A stretch of 43,288 nucleotides of DNA. Origin: CAADGL01 sp964643885. Its GTDB lineage: Bacteria > Planctomycetota > Phycisphaerae > UBA1845 > Fen-1342. The DNA lies in NCBI GenBank assembly GCA_964643885.1, contig CAZXUI010000035.1, forward strand, positions 1 through 43,288, read 5' to 3'. Position numbers and translations under genes: made by a program. Each line of letters begins with the position of its first letter. Position 1 is the stretch's first letter. This document shows positions 7,813 to 16,376 of this stretch, one piece after another. Below the pieces are notes generated by a model. It was given only the letters and a program-made list of their open reading frames with translations. It did not search any database and had not been told where the DNA came from.

Positions 7813-8604
7813 TCAGGCGCGCCGTCGGACGGCGCCCAGGAGTCCGAACAGCGCCAGCACCGCGGCCGACGCCGGCTCCGGCACGATCGTGATCCGCGCG
7901 ACCACGTAACCGTCCGCCGTGAAGTCGGCGTTCGCGAACATCGGGTCGTCCAGGATGCCGCCGCTGCCGGGCGGCAGAAAGCCCGGATGCGTGTGCACCA
8001 CGCCGTTCTCGTCGATGCCGGTATCCGGCTCCATCTGCCCGAAGAAGGCCGTGTGCTCAGGCAGCTCGGTGTTCACCTCGGTCCCCGCGTCGCGCACCAC
8101 GGACCCGAGCACCAGGAAATCCGCCCCGATGAAGTTGCCCTGGTCGTCGAAGACCGGATGCGCCGTCGGGTTCCCGTTGGCGATGAACGCGTCGTTGCTC
8201 GGAATGATCATGCTGGCGTAGCTGAAGTAGCGGCTCTGGGCGCTGTTGGGGTCCAGCGTGAACTGCATCGTCGCCGTCTCGCCCGGCGCGAGCGGCGGAA
8301 TGCCCGTGTCGGAGGCGATCGTCCCCTGCACCGTCCCCGCGCCGCTGAGCATGAACGCATCCATCAGCGGCCCCGTATTGCCGTCCTCCGCGATCCGCTC
8401 CAGCTCGAGTGATGCGGGGGCACCCAGGTCATAAAGGTCGAACCCGCCGTTGTGAAACCCCACCCACACGGGCGTCAGAAATGTGCCGTTGACCGGAGAG
8501 AGGTTCTGAATCTGCACCGTCACGTCCGTCGCGCTCGCCCCGGCCGTGCCGGCCAGGGCGAGTGACGCGGCCGCCACGGCGCGCCGCGAAAGCAGTCGCT
8601 TCAT
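7813..8604 (-). CDS. Spondin-domain PEP-CTERM protein
   Basis: A 263-residue exported protein starting at ATG 8604, with GGGAGA 6 nt upstream. A signal peptide (MKRLLSRRAVAAASLALAG and on) is cleaved near ASA-TD. Residues about 27-215 match the bacterial Spondin_N domain: VQIQNLSP at the start, PVWVGFHNGG, then LERIAEDGNTGPL, the characteristic A-E-D-G-N segment. A Gly/Asp-rich part contains HTHPGF. The protein ends in a PEP-CTERM signal (VPEPASAAVLALFG, then RRRA). Spondin domains bind metal or matrix in animals; the bacterial role is unknown, but the sorting signal indicates exosortase-dependent surface display. It is convergent with 6953-7642 and divergent from 9172-9855, so the three PEP-CTERM genes are neighbours but not one operon. 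Confidence 0.88.
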   Translation of the reverse strand: MKRLLSRRAVAAASLALAGTAGASATDVTVQIQNLSPVNGTFLTPVWVGFHNGGFDLYDLGAPASLELERIAEDGNTGPLMDAFMLSGAGTVQGTIASDTGIPPLAPGETATMQFTLDPNSAQSRYFSYASMIIPSNDAFIANGNPTAHPVFDDQGNFIGADFLVLGSVVRDAGTEVNTELPEHTAFFGQMEPDTGIDENGVVHTHPGFLPPGSGGILDDPMFANADFTADGYVVARITIVPEPASAAVLALFGLLGAVRRRA

Positions 8605-9171
8605 GCTCGTTCTCCCTTGCGATGTTTGCGGGACTCTCGGCAGCCCTCGCGGGTTCCCCTCCGCGACCGGCACTGCCAACGGATTGGTCGCCGCCGCCCG
8701 GCAATCCTTGCACGCCCGAACCGGAATTCCCGCCGAACCCGCCTCGTCCCCCCTCCCGCAGACCGGCCGGCGGCGAACGCGGCTACCGGCAGGTCCGCCA
8801 CCCGTGGCCCAGCAGGACGAGCACTTATCGACCCTGGCCGCCGTATCGCCCCCGTACGCGTCGCCGTGGCCCCTGCCCTCGCCCCACAGCCGCCGAGTGC
8901 GTTGAAACCGGCCGGGGGATCCCCTATCATTGAGCGGGTGTCGGGTCGAGCGAGGTGGTGTGTTGAAGCGCGCCTGCGACGACCGCCCGTCGGTGAAAAG
9001 ACGCCCGCTCGCGCCGCACGTCCCATCTGCGGCCGGGCTTGCTAATGCCGCGTGCCCATCCGGGCGCCGACCGGCTGCGCATCTGCTTCATCCCGCCATC
9101 GGACTCGCCCGAACTCGCCGCGACGCGCGGCCGACGAAAACTATGCAAACGTTTCTTCTGGAGGAGAACGA
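8605..9171. other. Intergenic region between divergent PEP-CTERM genes
   Basis: This 567-bp stretch between divergent genes holds the promoter at 8902-8930. Its translations are Pro/Arg-rich and I see no gene. The 235 nt between the predicted start of transcription and the ATG at 9172 is an unexplained leader. Confidence 0.5.
8902..8930 (+). promoter_or_regulatory. Sigma-70-like promoter for the FNGW PEP-CTERM gene
   Basis: TTGAAA (8902-8907) and TATCAT (8925-8930) are separated by exactly 17 bp. Each matches the consensus in 5 of 6 bases. Transcription would start near 8937, leaving a leader of about 235 nt before ATG 9172. Confidence 0.65.
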
Positions 9172-9855
9172 ATGAAAAGACTCTGTGCACTGCTCGTATC
9201 CGCCGCGCTGGCGGCCAGCGCTTCTGCTCAGCAGGCCTGGTACGCCCGCGGCGACTTCAACGGCTGGAACCTCGACAACCCGATGACGCACGTTTCGGGC
9301 GATTACTACACGACGACGCTCACCGGCCTGACGCCCGGCGCCTCGTCGGAGTTCAAGGTCGCGCTGGAGGACTGGTCCGCCTCGGCCCCCGGCAGCAACG
9401 GCAAGTTCCTGGCCGACAACAATGGCGAGGTAGCGCTGCACTTCTGGGATAACGAGAGCTGGGCCGACGGCTGGGAACCCTCCGCCAAGCGCCGCGTCGG
9501 CTACGACGATCACGGCCTGTTCGACTGGGAGCTGATCGGTGACATGAACGGCTGGGGCGGCGGCATCGACTGGTACCTGACCGACATGGGCAACGGCCTG
9601 CACGTCGGCGAGTTCATGCTCAACGCCGGCAGCTACGACTTCAAGTTCCGCCAGCAGGGCGACTGGGCGTTCAACATCGGCGACGATTTCGGCAATTCGG
9701 CCGCGAATAACCACATCGACGTGGCCGCCGACGGCGACCTGTGGCGGTTTGAGCTCGATCTGCCGGGCGGCCGCTGGCGGGCGTTCTACGTGCCCGAGCC
9801 CGCGTCGCTGGTGCTGCTATCGCTCGCGGGTCTGGCGCTGATCCGTCGCCGCTGA
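9172..9855 (+). CDS. PEP-CTERM protein with tandem starch-binding-like FNGW modules
   Basis: A 227-residue protein beginning at ATG 9172 behind a GGAGGAG site (9160-9166). The signal peptide ends near ASAQQ. Two similar beta modules follow. One (about 22-110) opens YARGDFNGWN and the other (about 118-200) opens WELIGDMNGWG, then FKFRQQGDWAFNIG. The pattern of G-D-F/M-N-G-W, a later F-K-F/V and a W-x-x-N-x-G is that of glycogen/starch-binding-like and SusE/SusF-type domains. This suggests glucan or other carbohydrate binding at the cell surface; that role is inferred. The C-terminus is a PEP-CTERM signal (VPEPASLVLLSLAGLAL, RRR). Transcription probably starts at the promoter near 8930. Confidence 0.85.
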   Translation: MKRLCALLVSAALAASASAQQAWYARGDFNGWNLDNPMTHVSGDYYTTTLTGLTPGASSEFKVALEDWSASAPGSNGKFLADNNGEVALHFWDNESWADGWEPSAKRRVGYDDHGLFDWELIGDMNGWGGGIDWYLTDMGNGLHVGEFMLNAGSYDFKFRQQGDWAFNIGDDFGNSAANNHIDVAADGDLWRFELDLPGGRWRAFYVPEPASLVLLSLAGLALIRRR

Positions 9856-9863
9856 GCGCTGCG

Positions 9864-9932
9864 GGTGGGGCAGGCATTCTTGCCTGCCACACGCGGTGAG
9901 CACTGACGGTGGGGCAGGCATTCCAGTCTGCC
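9864..9932. repeat. Two copies of a 25-bp GGTGGGGCAGGCATTC palindromic repeat
   Basis: GGTGGGGCAGGCATTC opens both copies, at 9864-9888 and 9908-9932. The first then reads TTGCCTGCC, giving a perfect 7-bp hairpin (GGCAGGC/GCCTGCC, 9869-9888). The second reads CAGTCTGCC, giving a weaker stem. They lie directly behind the stop at 9855, in a 330-bp gap (9856-10185) that otherwise holds nothing recognisable. Confidence 0.7.
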
Positions 9933-10185
9933 GCGTCCTCAGCAGCCCGGCCGGCCGCGCCATCGCCGCAGATGATTCTCCAGGGGATGGGCCGGACGTT
10001 TCCGGTCCATCCCCTTTCCGCCGCCGCAACCGGACCGCCGACGTGCGGATTGCCGCGCCGCAACTTCGACCCCGGCACTTGACGGACGGCGCGCGGCGTC
10101 TTACCAAACGCTGGCGCGGGCCCGGCCGCGGCCCGCCCTGTTCTGCCGCGGCCGCCCGCGATCGCTCTGCATCAGGAAGCCCCGC

Positions 10186-11373
10186 ATGGCCGAGGTCGTG
10201 CTCGAGAACGTTGTCAAAGTCTTCCCTGGCGGCGTCACGGCGGTCGACAACGTCAGTCTCGTCATTCAGGATCGCACCTTCGTCGTGCTCGTCGGCCCGT
10301 CGGGCTGCGGCAAGAGCACTACGCTGCGGATGGTGGCGGGCCTGGAGGACATCAGCTCCGGCACGATCCGCATCGGCGACCGCATCGTCAACGACATCCC
10401 GCCGAAAGACCGCAACATCGCCATGGTCTTTCAGAACTACGCGCTCTATCCGCACATGACCGTCTATCGCAACATGGCCTTCGGGCTGATGCTGCGGCGC
10501 AGATACTCGCTCGGCCGCAGTCCTCTGAACTGGCTGAGCTCCGGAGAGTACCGCCGCCGGGCGCGCGAAGAGCGGACCATGATCGACACGCGCGTGCGCC
10601 AGGCGGCCGCCATGCTGGGAATCGAGAACCTGCTCGACCGCCGCCCGCGGGCGCTCTCCGGCGGCCAGCGGCAGCGCGTGGCCGTCGGGCGGGCGATCGT
10701 GCGCGAGCCGCAGGCGTTCCTCTTCGACGAGCCGCTCAGCAATCTGGACGCGAAGCTGCGGATCGAGATGCGGGCCGAGCTCAAGCGGCTGCACCGCCGC
10801 GTGCAGACCACGACCATTTACGTCACGCACGACCAGGAAGAGGCCATGACGCTCGGAGACGTCGTCGTGGTCATGAAGGACGGCGTGATTCACCAGTGCG
10901 CCACGCCTTTCGAGGTCTATGAGCGGCCGGTCAACCGCTTCGTGGCCGGCTTCGTCGGCACGCCGCCGATGAACTTCCTCGAAGGCCGGCTTGTGCAAGA
11001 GTCCGACAAGCTGCTCTTCGACGACGGCGACAACCGCCTGACGCTCTGCCCGCAGCACGCGCAGCGGCTGGCGTCGCACGCGGACCGGCCGGTGATCATC
11101 GGCATCCGGCCGGAGGCGATGCACACGTCGGCCGCGTCGGGAAACGATGCGGTCTTGAAGGCGACGGTGAGCGTGGTCGAGCCGCTCGGCGACCGCATGG
11201 ACGTGCACATCGCCACACCGCGGCACCCGTCGATCACCTGCCGCGTTGACGCCCGCAGCGGGCTTCGGGAAGGCCAGCGGGTCGACATGCACGTCGACAT
11301 GTCGCGGGTGCACTTCTTTGAGCCGGGCGCCGAAGGACCCAATATCAGCCTGCCGGCCGGCTCGCCCGCCTGA
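10186..11373 (+). CDS. ugpC: Sugar ABC transporter ATP-binding protein, UgpC/MalK/MsmX family
   Basis: The 395-residue ATPase has Walker A GPSGCGKST (37-45), a Q-loop in MVFQNYALYPHM, signature LSGGQRQRVAVGRAI (from 157), Walker B FLFDEP (178-183), D-loop SNLD and H-loop VTHDQEE. A regulatory TOBE/OB domain follows from about 250 to the end. This is the energy-coupling subunit of carbohydrate or glycerol-3-phosphate importers. ATG 10186 is preceded by AGGA at 8 nt. Compared with the family, there is an insertion of about 27 residues (about 104-133, Arg-rich, containing SPLNWLSSGEY) between the Q-loop region and the signature. No permease or solute-binding gene is adjacent, so it may serve several importers, as MsmX does. 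The copy of the inverted-repeat element at 11378 begins 5 bp after its stop. Confidence 0.92.
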   Translation: MAEVVLENVVKVFPGGVTAVDNVSLVIQDRTFVVLVGPSGCGKSTTLRMVAGLEDISSGTIRIGDRIVNDIPPKDRNIAMVFQNYALYPHMTVYRNMAFGLMLRRRYSLGRSPLNWLSSGEYRRRAREERTMIDTRVRQAAAMLGIENLLDRRPRALSGGQRQRVAVGRAIVREPQAFLFDEPLSNLDAKLRIEMRAELKRLHRRVQTTTIYVTHDQEEAMTLGDVVVVMKDGVIHQCATPFEVYERPVNRFVAGFVGTPPMNFLEGRLVQESDKLLFDDGDNRLTLCPQHAQRLASHADRPVIIGIRPEAMHTSAASGNDAVLKATVSVVEPLGDRMDVHIATPRHPSITCRVDARSGLREGQRVDMHVDMSRVHFFEPGAEGPNISLPAGSPA

Positions 11374-11377
11374 AGCC

Positions 11378-11545
11378 GAGCCGCGACCGTGAGGGAACGG
11401 GCTGGGGCTGGCGCGCTGCCCGCGCAAGCGCCGGATGATATCCACCTATCCAAGGGTCCGATCCGTTGATTTCAGGTGTGCGCGCTGCGGCGCGTGTGCG
11501 CCGCAGAGTTTGCGAACCTGGCCCGCTCCCTGACGGTCGCGGCTC
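11378..11545. repeat. Dispersed element with 25-bp terminal inverted repeats, copy 1
   Basis: The left end (11378-11402) begins GAGCCGCGACCGTGAGGG. The right end (11521-11545), reverse-complemented, matches it at 23 of 25 bases. The 168-bp body contains a GGCGC/GCGCC stem and a GC-rich inner hairpin near 11475-11505. A second copy lies at 20215-20380. The first 70 bp differ at only about seven places and the last 36 bp at one; the middle is diverged. No reading frame is shared. It lies between the convergent ends of the ABC ATPase and the metalloprotease. Confidence 0.85.
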
Positions 11546-11652
11546 TGTCCCGCGCACGGCTGGGCAGCGCAGGCGAACGGCACGGCATCGGCGGCATGTC
11601 ACCGCCGACACCGTGCCGTGCAAGTCGTCAGAGCCGAAGCTCCCCAAACCGA

Positions 11653-14600
11653 CTATCGCTGCGTCCCGCCGCTGCCGCGCTCGAGCGGCCGCGTCAGCTC
11701 CTCCGGCGGGCCGGGCACGTCGTACTTCAGGTTGCCCGCCTGCTGGCCCCGCTGGCGAAGCGTCTCACCCGCAAAGACCTTCTCGTTGCCCGGGAACGTC
11801 AGAACCGCGTTCTGAACGCCCAGCAGCGAGGCCTCGCGGCTGAACTCGCACACCGTGCTTTCCTGCCCGTCCAGCACGGCGTAGCCGTTGTCCGTCTGGA
11901 GAATGTTCCGCAGGAACGGCCCGCCGATCGAGCTGATCAGACGCTGATCCCAGCACGAGATGCAGTACTCGGTCGCGAAGCTCGTCTCGTCCGCGTTCCA
12001 CGCATTCACGCGCACCTTCGTCACCACCGGACCCTCGTTATCCTGACGCAGATCCTTGTCCAGGATGTGAATCGTCAGGTCCGTGTCATGCGTCACCGGA
12101 ATGCCCGGCTTGCTGTACGCCGTCGAGCCGGCCGCGATGTAGTCCAGCACCAGCGTGTTCGGACCCAGGTCGTACTGGAACCCGTCGAAGTCGATGTTGC
12201 CCGGAATCGCGACCGCCTGGCAGCAGGTCCCGTTGGCATCGAACTCGATGCAGTCCAGCGGCTCCTCGCCGTGCTCCACGCACTCGGTCACGAACGCCCA
12301 CGGCGTGTATTCGAAGCTCGTACCCGCCGCGTAGTTCACGACCGTCGCGCTGCCCGTCAACGCGTTCCAGCGGATCTCGTGACCCTCCAGGTTCGTCGCC
12401 CACAGGATCACCGAGCCGCGCACGATGAACTCGCCGCTGCCCTCCGGGTCCGGGCGGCGCGGCAGGCTGCCGATCCCCGCGATCCCGAACGGCTGGCCCG
12501 TCGCCGCCGACCAGTACTGCGGCTGACGGTGCGTCAGATCCCGGTCGCTGTACAGCCGCCCGCAGTCCTCATCCACAAAGTAGATGAACACGTGAACATC
12601 CGCCGGATAGTCGTTGACCACCGTCAGGAACGTGTCCTGAACCAGGTCGCCGGCCGCGTTCCAGCGGGCCTCGACATCCGGGTAGACCAGCAGGCTGCCG
12701 CGCTTGCTCGTCTCGCCCGTGCCGGCCTCCGCGATCGTGATCGTCGCCGAGCACTGCGTGATGTTGCCGCAGTCATCCGTCGCCGTCCACGTCACCAGCG
12801 TCGTGCTCCCCGGCGGGAAGCCGCACTCCGGTGCGTCGTTGACAACCTCGACATCCGGGTCGCAGTTGTCGCTGACCACGTAGCTGTCGAGCCAGTTCTG
12901 CACGTCGTCGTTGCAGATCTTGTCGCCGCGCTCCAGGAAGATATCCGGCGGGCAGATCAGCACCGGCGCGATCCGGTCCACCACCTCGCGGCTCGTGCGG
13001 CAGACCTCCGAGGTGTTCTCCGCACAGTCATCCGCCTGAACCGTGATCTCGATGTTGGCCGGGCAGCCCGTCAGGCCCGAGACCAGCACCGACCCGCGGA
13101 CCGTCACCTGCGTCGACGAGTCCTGAACGACCGACGTGATCGTCGGCGGATTCTCGACGAACACGGCGAAGCCGTTCAGGTCCGTCGCCGTCGTGACCAG
13201 ATCCAGGTCGTTGGCGTCTACGCAGCAGTTATCCGTGATCACCGCCGTGAACAGCAGCGTCGCCTCGCAGTTGTCGTCGACCTCGACCGGGTCCTGGGCG
13301 TTGTCGATGCTGCACACGATCGTCGGCGGCGTCTGGTCGTCGACAAAGACGGTCGCCTCGCACGAATCCGTCGCGCCCTCGCGGTCCGTGATCGTCAGCT
13401 CGACCGTGTGCGGCCCGAACGTGCCGTCGTCGCACACCGTCACCGATTGCAGACAGTTGACCGGCACGCCGTCGACCCGCGTGATGCAGATCGAGACGAT
13501 GTCCTGCGCCCCGTCCGGATCGAACGAGCCGCCGTCGATGTCCGCGACGTCCACCGTGATGCAGCAGTTCCCGTCGGCCGGCGCGCTGAAGTCCTGGCAG
13601 ACGGCCACCGGCGGCTGGTTCACGCTGCCGCGCATGCCGTAGAGCTGCGACTGGTCCGGGCTGTTGGCCGACGTCACGCGGATGAAGTACTCACCCGCGG
13701 CCGGCAGACTCACGTTGTTGACGGTCTCCGTCCCGCCCGCTCCGCTGTTGTCAGCGCTGGCCAGCACGGTCGAACCGTCGGTATCGATCACTTCAAGGAC
13801 GAAGTCGCCGATCGCCGCGCTGTTGATGAAGTTGCCGCTGTTGCACGAGCCGTCGGAGTTCTGCGTGCTCGAGTCGTAGGTCAGCCCGATCGGCACGACC
13901 GACAGCGTCAACGTCTCCGCGTCGTTAACCGTGAAGCGGAAGAAGTCCTCCTCGTCGTCCTCGTCGATGCTGTGGATCGAGCCGGCGACCACGGCCGGAG
14001 CAGGAAAGTCCTCCGCGCCGATCGCGATCGGGAAGCCGGCGTCGACCACGCCCAGGTTCGTCGCGCTGCCCGACGAATCGTCGATCTCGAACGGATCGCC
14101 GTAGAAGCGCTGCCCAGCGCGGATGTCGTCGTGCTGCGGCCCGTCGAAGCCCAGGTTGATGAACGGCTCCATCAGGATCGTGTTATTCGTCGGGCAGACG
14201 TGCCGCAGACCGATCCCGTGGCCCATCTCATGCATCACGACGTTCCGCAGAAACAGCTCCGTCCCGCCGCTGGACCAGTTCTCGGCCGTGTCCAGCACCA
14301 TGTCGCCGCCGTTGGCGGGAAACTGGTTGTAGGCCAGCGTGTTGAAGTTGTCCGGCACGCCGCCGGCGCAGTCCGTCCCGCCGCGGCCGTCGATGCACTT
14401 GCCGCCGATGCGGATGTCGCCGCGGTTCACGCCGTCGCCGGCCGTGCCCCACGCTGCCCCGTCGTCAACGTCGCTGCCGTTCGGCGTCACGCGGACGAAG
14501 TTGATGCCCGTCAGCTCCTCCCAGCGATCAAAGCACGCCTGAAACTGCGAAACCCACGCATTGCGACTGGGGAACTGCGAGTCGAGCGTCGCGACCAGGT

Positions 14601-14982
14601 TGCTGGCCTGGTTGCCCTGCTGCGGCTCGTCGAAGTTGCTCTGCGGAATCTGCACGCCGTCGGGCACGAAGCTCCACGTCAGCGTGATCGGGTCGCCCTG
14701 CGTCCCGCCCCAGCGCGAATCCAGGTTGTAACGCTGGCTGAACTGCGCCCAGATCGCCATGTGAATCTGGTCCATGTAGTCCGGCGGAGGAGGCGTGGCC
14801 GGGTCGAAGCAGACCCAGACCGGATCCAGCGGTCCCCAGCCGCTGCTCGGATCGATCACGTCCGGCGGGCCCGCCTGGCCGCCGCCGCTCGAGCCGACCT
14901 GTCCCGCCGCAAGCGCCACGCCGAGACACGACATCGCCAGCGCGAGACACGCGCGGCCCGTTGCTGTCCATACCCCGTTCAT
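11653..14982 (-). CDS. Secreted matrixin-type zinc metalloprotease with PPC and HYR-like modules
   Basis: A 1109-residue exported protein starting at ATG 14982 behind GGAGGTGA. The signal peptide spans about residues 1-27. The catalytic domain (about 55-290) holds HEMGHGIGLRH (251-261), the HExxHxxGxxH zinc site of metzincins, and a Met-turn in ILMEPF (Met 271). The order and the N-E-F/Y-H spacing fit matrixins. A beta-rich part (about 295-420, ending before NQPPVAVCQ) resembles a bacterial pre-peptidase C-terminal domain. Three Cys-rich immunoglobulin-like modules follow, with PPVAVCQDFS, TPPTIVCSID and IAPVLICPPD openings and D-N-C repeats typical of HYR domains. The C-terminal 370 residues, from ETSKRGSLLVYPD, are an unassigned beta-rich domain that is also Cys-rich. 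No PEP-CTERM or dockerin tail is visible, so it is probably secreted or cell-associated by other means. The promoter at 15321-15349 would give a 330-nt leader. Confidence 0.9.
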   Translation of the reverse strand: MNGVWTATGRACLALAMSCLGVALAAGQVGSSGGGQAGPPDVIDPSSGWGPLDPVWVCFDPATPPPPDYMDQIHMAIWAQFSQRYNLDSRWGGTQGDPITLTWSFVPDGVQIPQSNFDEPQQGNQASNLVATLDSQFPSRNAWVSQFQACFDRWEELTGINFVRVTPNGSDVDDGAAWGTAGDGVNRGDIRIGGKCIDGRGGTDCAGGVPDNFNTLAYNQFPANGGDMVLDTAENWSSGGTELFLRNVVMHEMGHGIGLRHVCPTNNTILMEPFINLGFDGPQHDDIRAGQRFYGDPFEIDDSSGSATNLGVVDAGFPIAIGAEDFPAPAVVAGSIHSIDEDDEEDFFRFTVNDAETLTLSVVPIGLTYDSSTQNSDGSCNSGNFINSAAIGDFVLEVIDTDGSTVLASADNSGAGGTETVNNVSLPAAGEYFIRVTSANSPDQSQLYGMRGSVNQPPVAVCQDFSAPADGNCCITVDVADIDGGSFDPDGAQDIVSICITRVDGVPVNCLQSVTVCDDGTFGPHTVELTITDREGATDSCEATVFVDDQTPPTIVCSIDNAQDPVEVDDNCEATLLFTAVITDNCCVDANDLDLVTTATDLNGFAVFVENPPTITSVVQDSSTQVTVRGSVLVSGLTGCPANIEITVQADDCAENTSEVCRTSREVVDRIAPVLICPPDIFLERGDKICNDDVQNWLDSYVVSDNCDPDVEVVNDAPECGFPPGSTTLVTWTATDDCGNITQCSATITIAEAGTGETSKRGSLLVYPDVEARWNAAGDLVQDTFLTVVNDYPADVHVFIYFVDEDCGRLYSDRDLTHRQPQYWSAATGQPFGIAGIGSLPRRPDPEGSGEFIVRGSVILWATNLEGHEIRWNALTGSATVVNYAAGTSFEYTPWAFVTECVEHGEEPLDCIEFDANGTCCQAVAIPGNIDFDGFQYDLGPNTLVLDYIAAGSTAYSKPGIPVTHDTDLTIHILDKDLRQDNEGPVVTKVRVNAWNADETSFATEYCISCWDQRLISSIGGPFLRNILQTDNGYAVLDGQESTVCEFSREASLLGVQNAVLTFPGNEKVFAGETLRQRGQQAGNLKYDVPGPPEELTRPLERGSGGTQR

Positions 14983-15374
14983 CCCTCACCTCCGTCGGCC
15001 AACCGGCCGCGCCGTAAATCAGCGAACACCCCGCCCGCATCTGAGTATGCGGACGAAAACCCGACAGGCGATTTGCCGCTACCCGTCCATACGGACCGCA
15101 ATCGCCGAAACTCACACAGTCCGCGCGGCGAGAACGCGTCGCGCGTCAGAGCGGAAACCGAAGGGGTTCGGGAGGACGCGAGGTCGGTGCGAAGCTTCGG
15201 GAGCGCTTTCGAGCCCAGTGCGTACGCTGCTCTCGCTCGACTCGCTGCGTCCCCGGATCGACGCGTGGAAACTGTCGCGACCGGCTGATCCCCTCACCAC
15301 TGCCCAGCTACCTACGTTCCAGTAAACCGTTCCCGGGCACGAATGTCAATCGCGAAACCGATAAGATTATGGGA
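14983..15374. other. Leader and intergenic region upstream of the metalloprotease
   Basis: Apart from the promoter at 15321-15349, I see no gene here. The predicted transcript leader (about 15314 down to 14983) is long enough to hold regulatory structure, but I do not recognise a riboswitch. Confidence 0.4.
15321..15349 (-). promoter_or_regulatory. Sigma-70 promoter for the metalloprotease gene
   Basis: On the minus strand a perfect TTGACA (forward TGTCAA, 15344-15349) is followed after exactly 17 bp by TTTACT (forward AGTAAA, 15321-15326). Such a perfect -35 is rare in this GC-rich sequence. Transcription would start near 15314. Confidence 0.65.
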
Positions 15375-16376
15375 TTAGCCGGACTTTATAGGACCTTCGG
15401 CCTCCTCCCGCGGCCGCGTCTTCCAACGCCGATGCACCCACAGGTACTGCTCCGGAAAGCGCCCGATCTCCGCCTCCAGCCCCGCCGCGAACTGCTCCGT
15501 GATCCAGAGCACCGGATCGGGCTGCTCGGCCCACTCCGCCGGCCGGATGATCCGCTCGACCCCAATCTCGTACCGAAAGCCAGGCCCGATCCGCGGCGCC
15601 GCCCCCACCACGATCGGCACCTGCTCGTGAATCGCCAGCAGCGCGATCGACTTGTACCACGACGCCTTGCGGCCGAAGAAATCCGCGAACACCCCCTTCT
15701 TGCCCGCGTCCTGGTCGGCGATGAAGCAGAGCGTGCCGCCTGCCCGCAGCACGTCGGTGAACGCGGCCGAGGCCCCGCGCTTGAAAAGCAGCGACAGTCC
15801 CCCTGCCTGGCGCGACGAGACGAGGAAGTCGTTCAGCAGCGGGTTATCCAGCGGCCGCATGACCGCGTGCAGCGGCAGACCCAGCCGCGAAATGACGAAG
15901 CCCAGCAGCTCGAAGTTGCCGAAGTGCGCGGTCAGCATGATCGTGCCGCGCCGTTCCAGCAGCAGCCTCAGCGCCGGCCCGAGCTCGCGCAGCTCGACGT
16001 AGCGCGCCCAGGACCAGGCGGTGATCAGCCGCGGCGTCATCACCAGCTCGACCAGGAAGACCTGCGCGAAGTGCTCGAACGAGCGCCGCGCGATGCGCCG
16101 CAGCTCCTGCTCGCTGAAACGGTGCCCCAGCGCCGGCCGCAGGTTGTCCATCGCCCGGTCGCGGTGCCGCTTCATCACCAGCCACCAGATGTTCCCCAGC
16201 AGCCGAGCCGTGCGCAGGTTCGCCTCGACCGGAAACCAGTTCATCAACACCGACCAGGCCCGCATGGCCGCGTAAAGCGCGAAAAACCTGAGCGCCTCGC
16301 GCACACTCCGGGCCGCCTGCCAAGTCTCGCGGTACAGCCGCAGCCGATCGCGAAGTCCGCCCGAGCGCATGCTCAC
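15375..16376 (-). CDS. LpxL/HtrB-like lysophospholipid acyltransferase
   Basis: A 333-residue membrane-associated acyltransferase of the lipid A lauroyl/myristoyl transferase superfamily. The catalytic HxxxxE motif is HFGNFE (151-156), preceded by RRGTIMLTA. FIADQDAGKKGVFADFFGR and the final YLWVHRRWKTR are also family hallmarks. Residues about 30-65 are an N-terminal hydrophobic anchor. In Gram-negatives the family adds secondary acyl chains to lipid A; the exact acceptor here is not determinable. It starts at GTG 16376, overlapping the stop of the GT39 gene by 3 bp (GTGA). An ATG 6 nt further in is possible. It is the last gene of a coupled trio whose other members fit envelope lipid or glycan modification. 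Confidence 0.9.
   Translation of the reverse strand: MSMRSGGLRDRLRLYRETWQAARSVREALRFFALYAAMRAWSVLMNWFPVEANLRTARLLGNIWWLVMKRHRDRAMDNLRPALGHRFSEQELRRIARRSFEHFAQVFLVELVMTPRLITAWSWARYVELRELGPALRLLLERRGTIMLTAHFGNFELLGFVISRLGLPLHAVMRPLDNPLLNDFLVSSRQAGGLSLLFKRGASAAFTDVLRAGGTLCFIADQDAGKKGVFADFFGRKASWYKSIALLAIHEQVPIVVGAAPRIGPGFRYEIGVERIIRPAEWAEQPDPVLWITEQFAAGLEAEIGRFPEQYLWVHRRWKTRPREEAEGPIKSG

Noticed and set aside
11476..15288. 1270-codon plus-strand frame opposite the metalloprotease
   Set aside because: Codons mirror the matrixin gene; the translation is Arg/Val/Ala-rich with no domains, and the first part runs through the inverted-repeat element.
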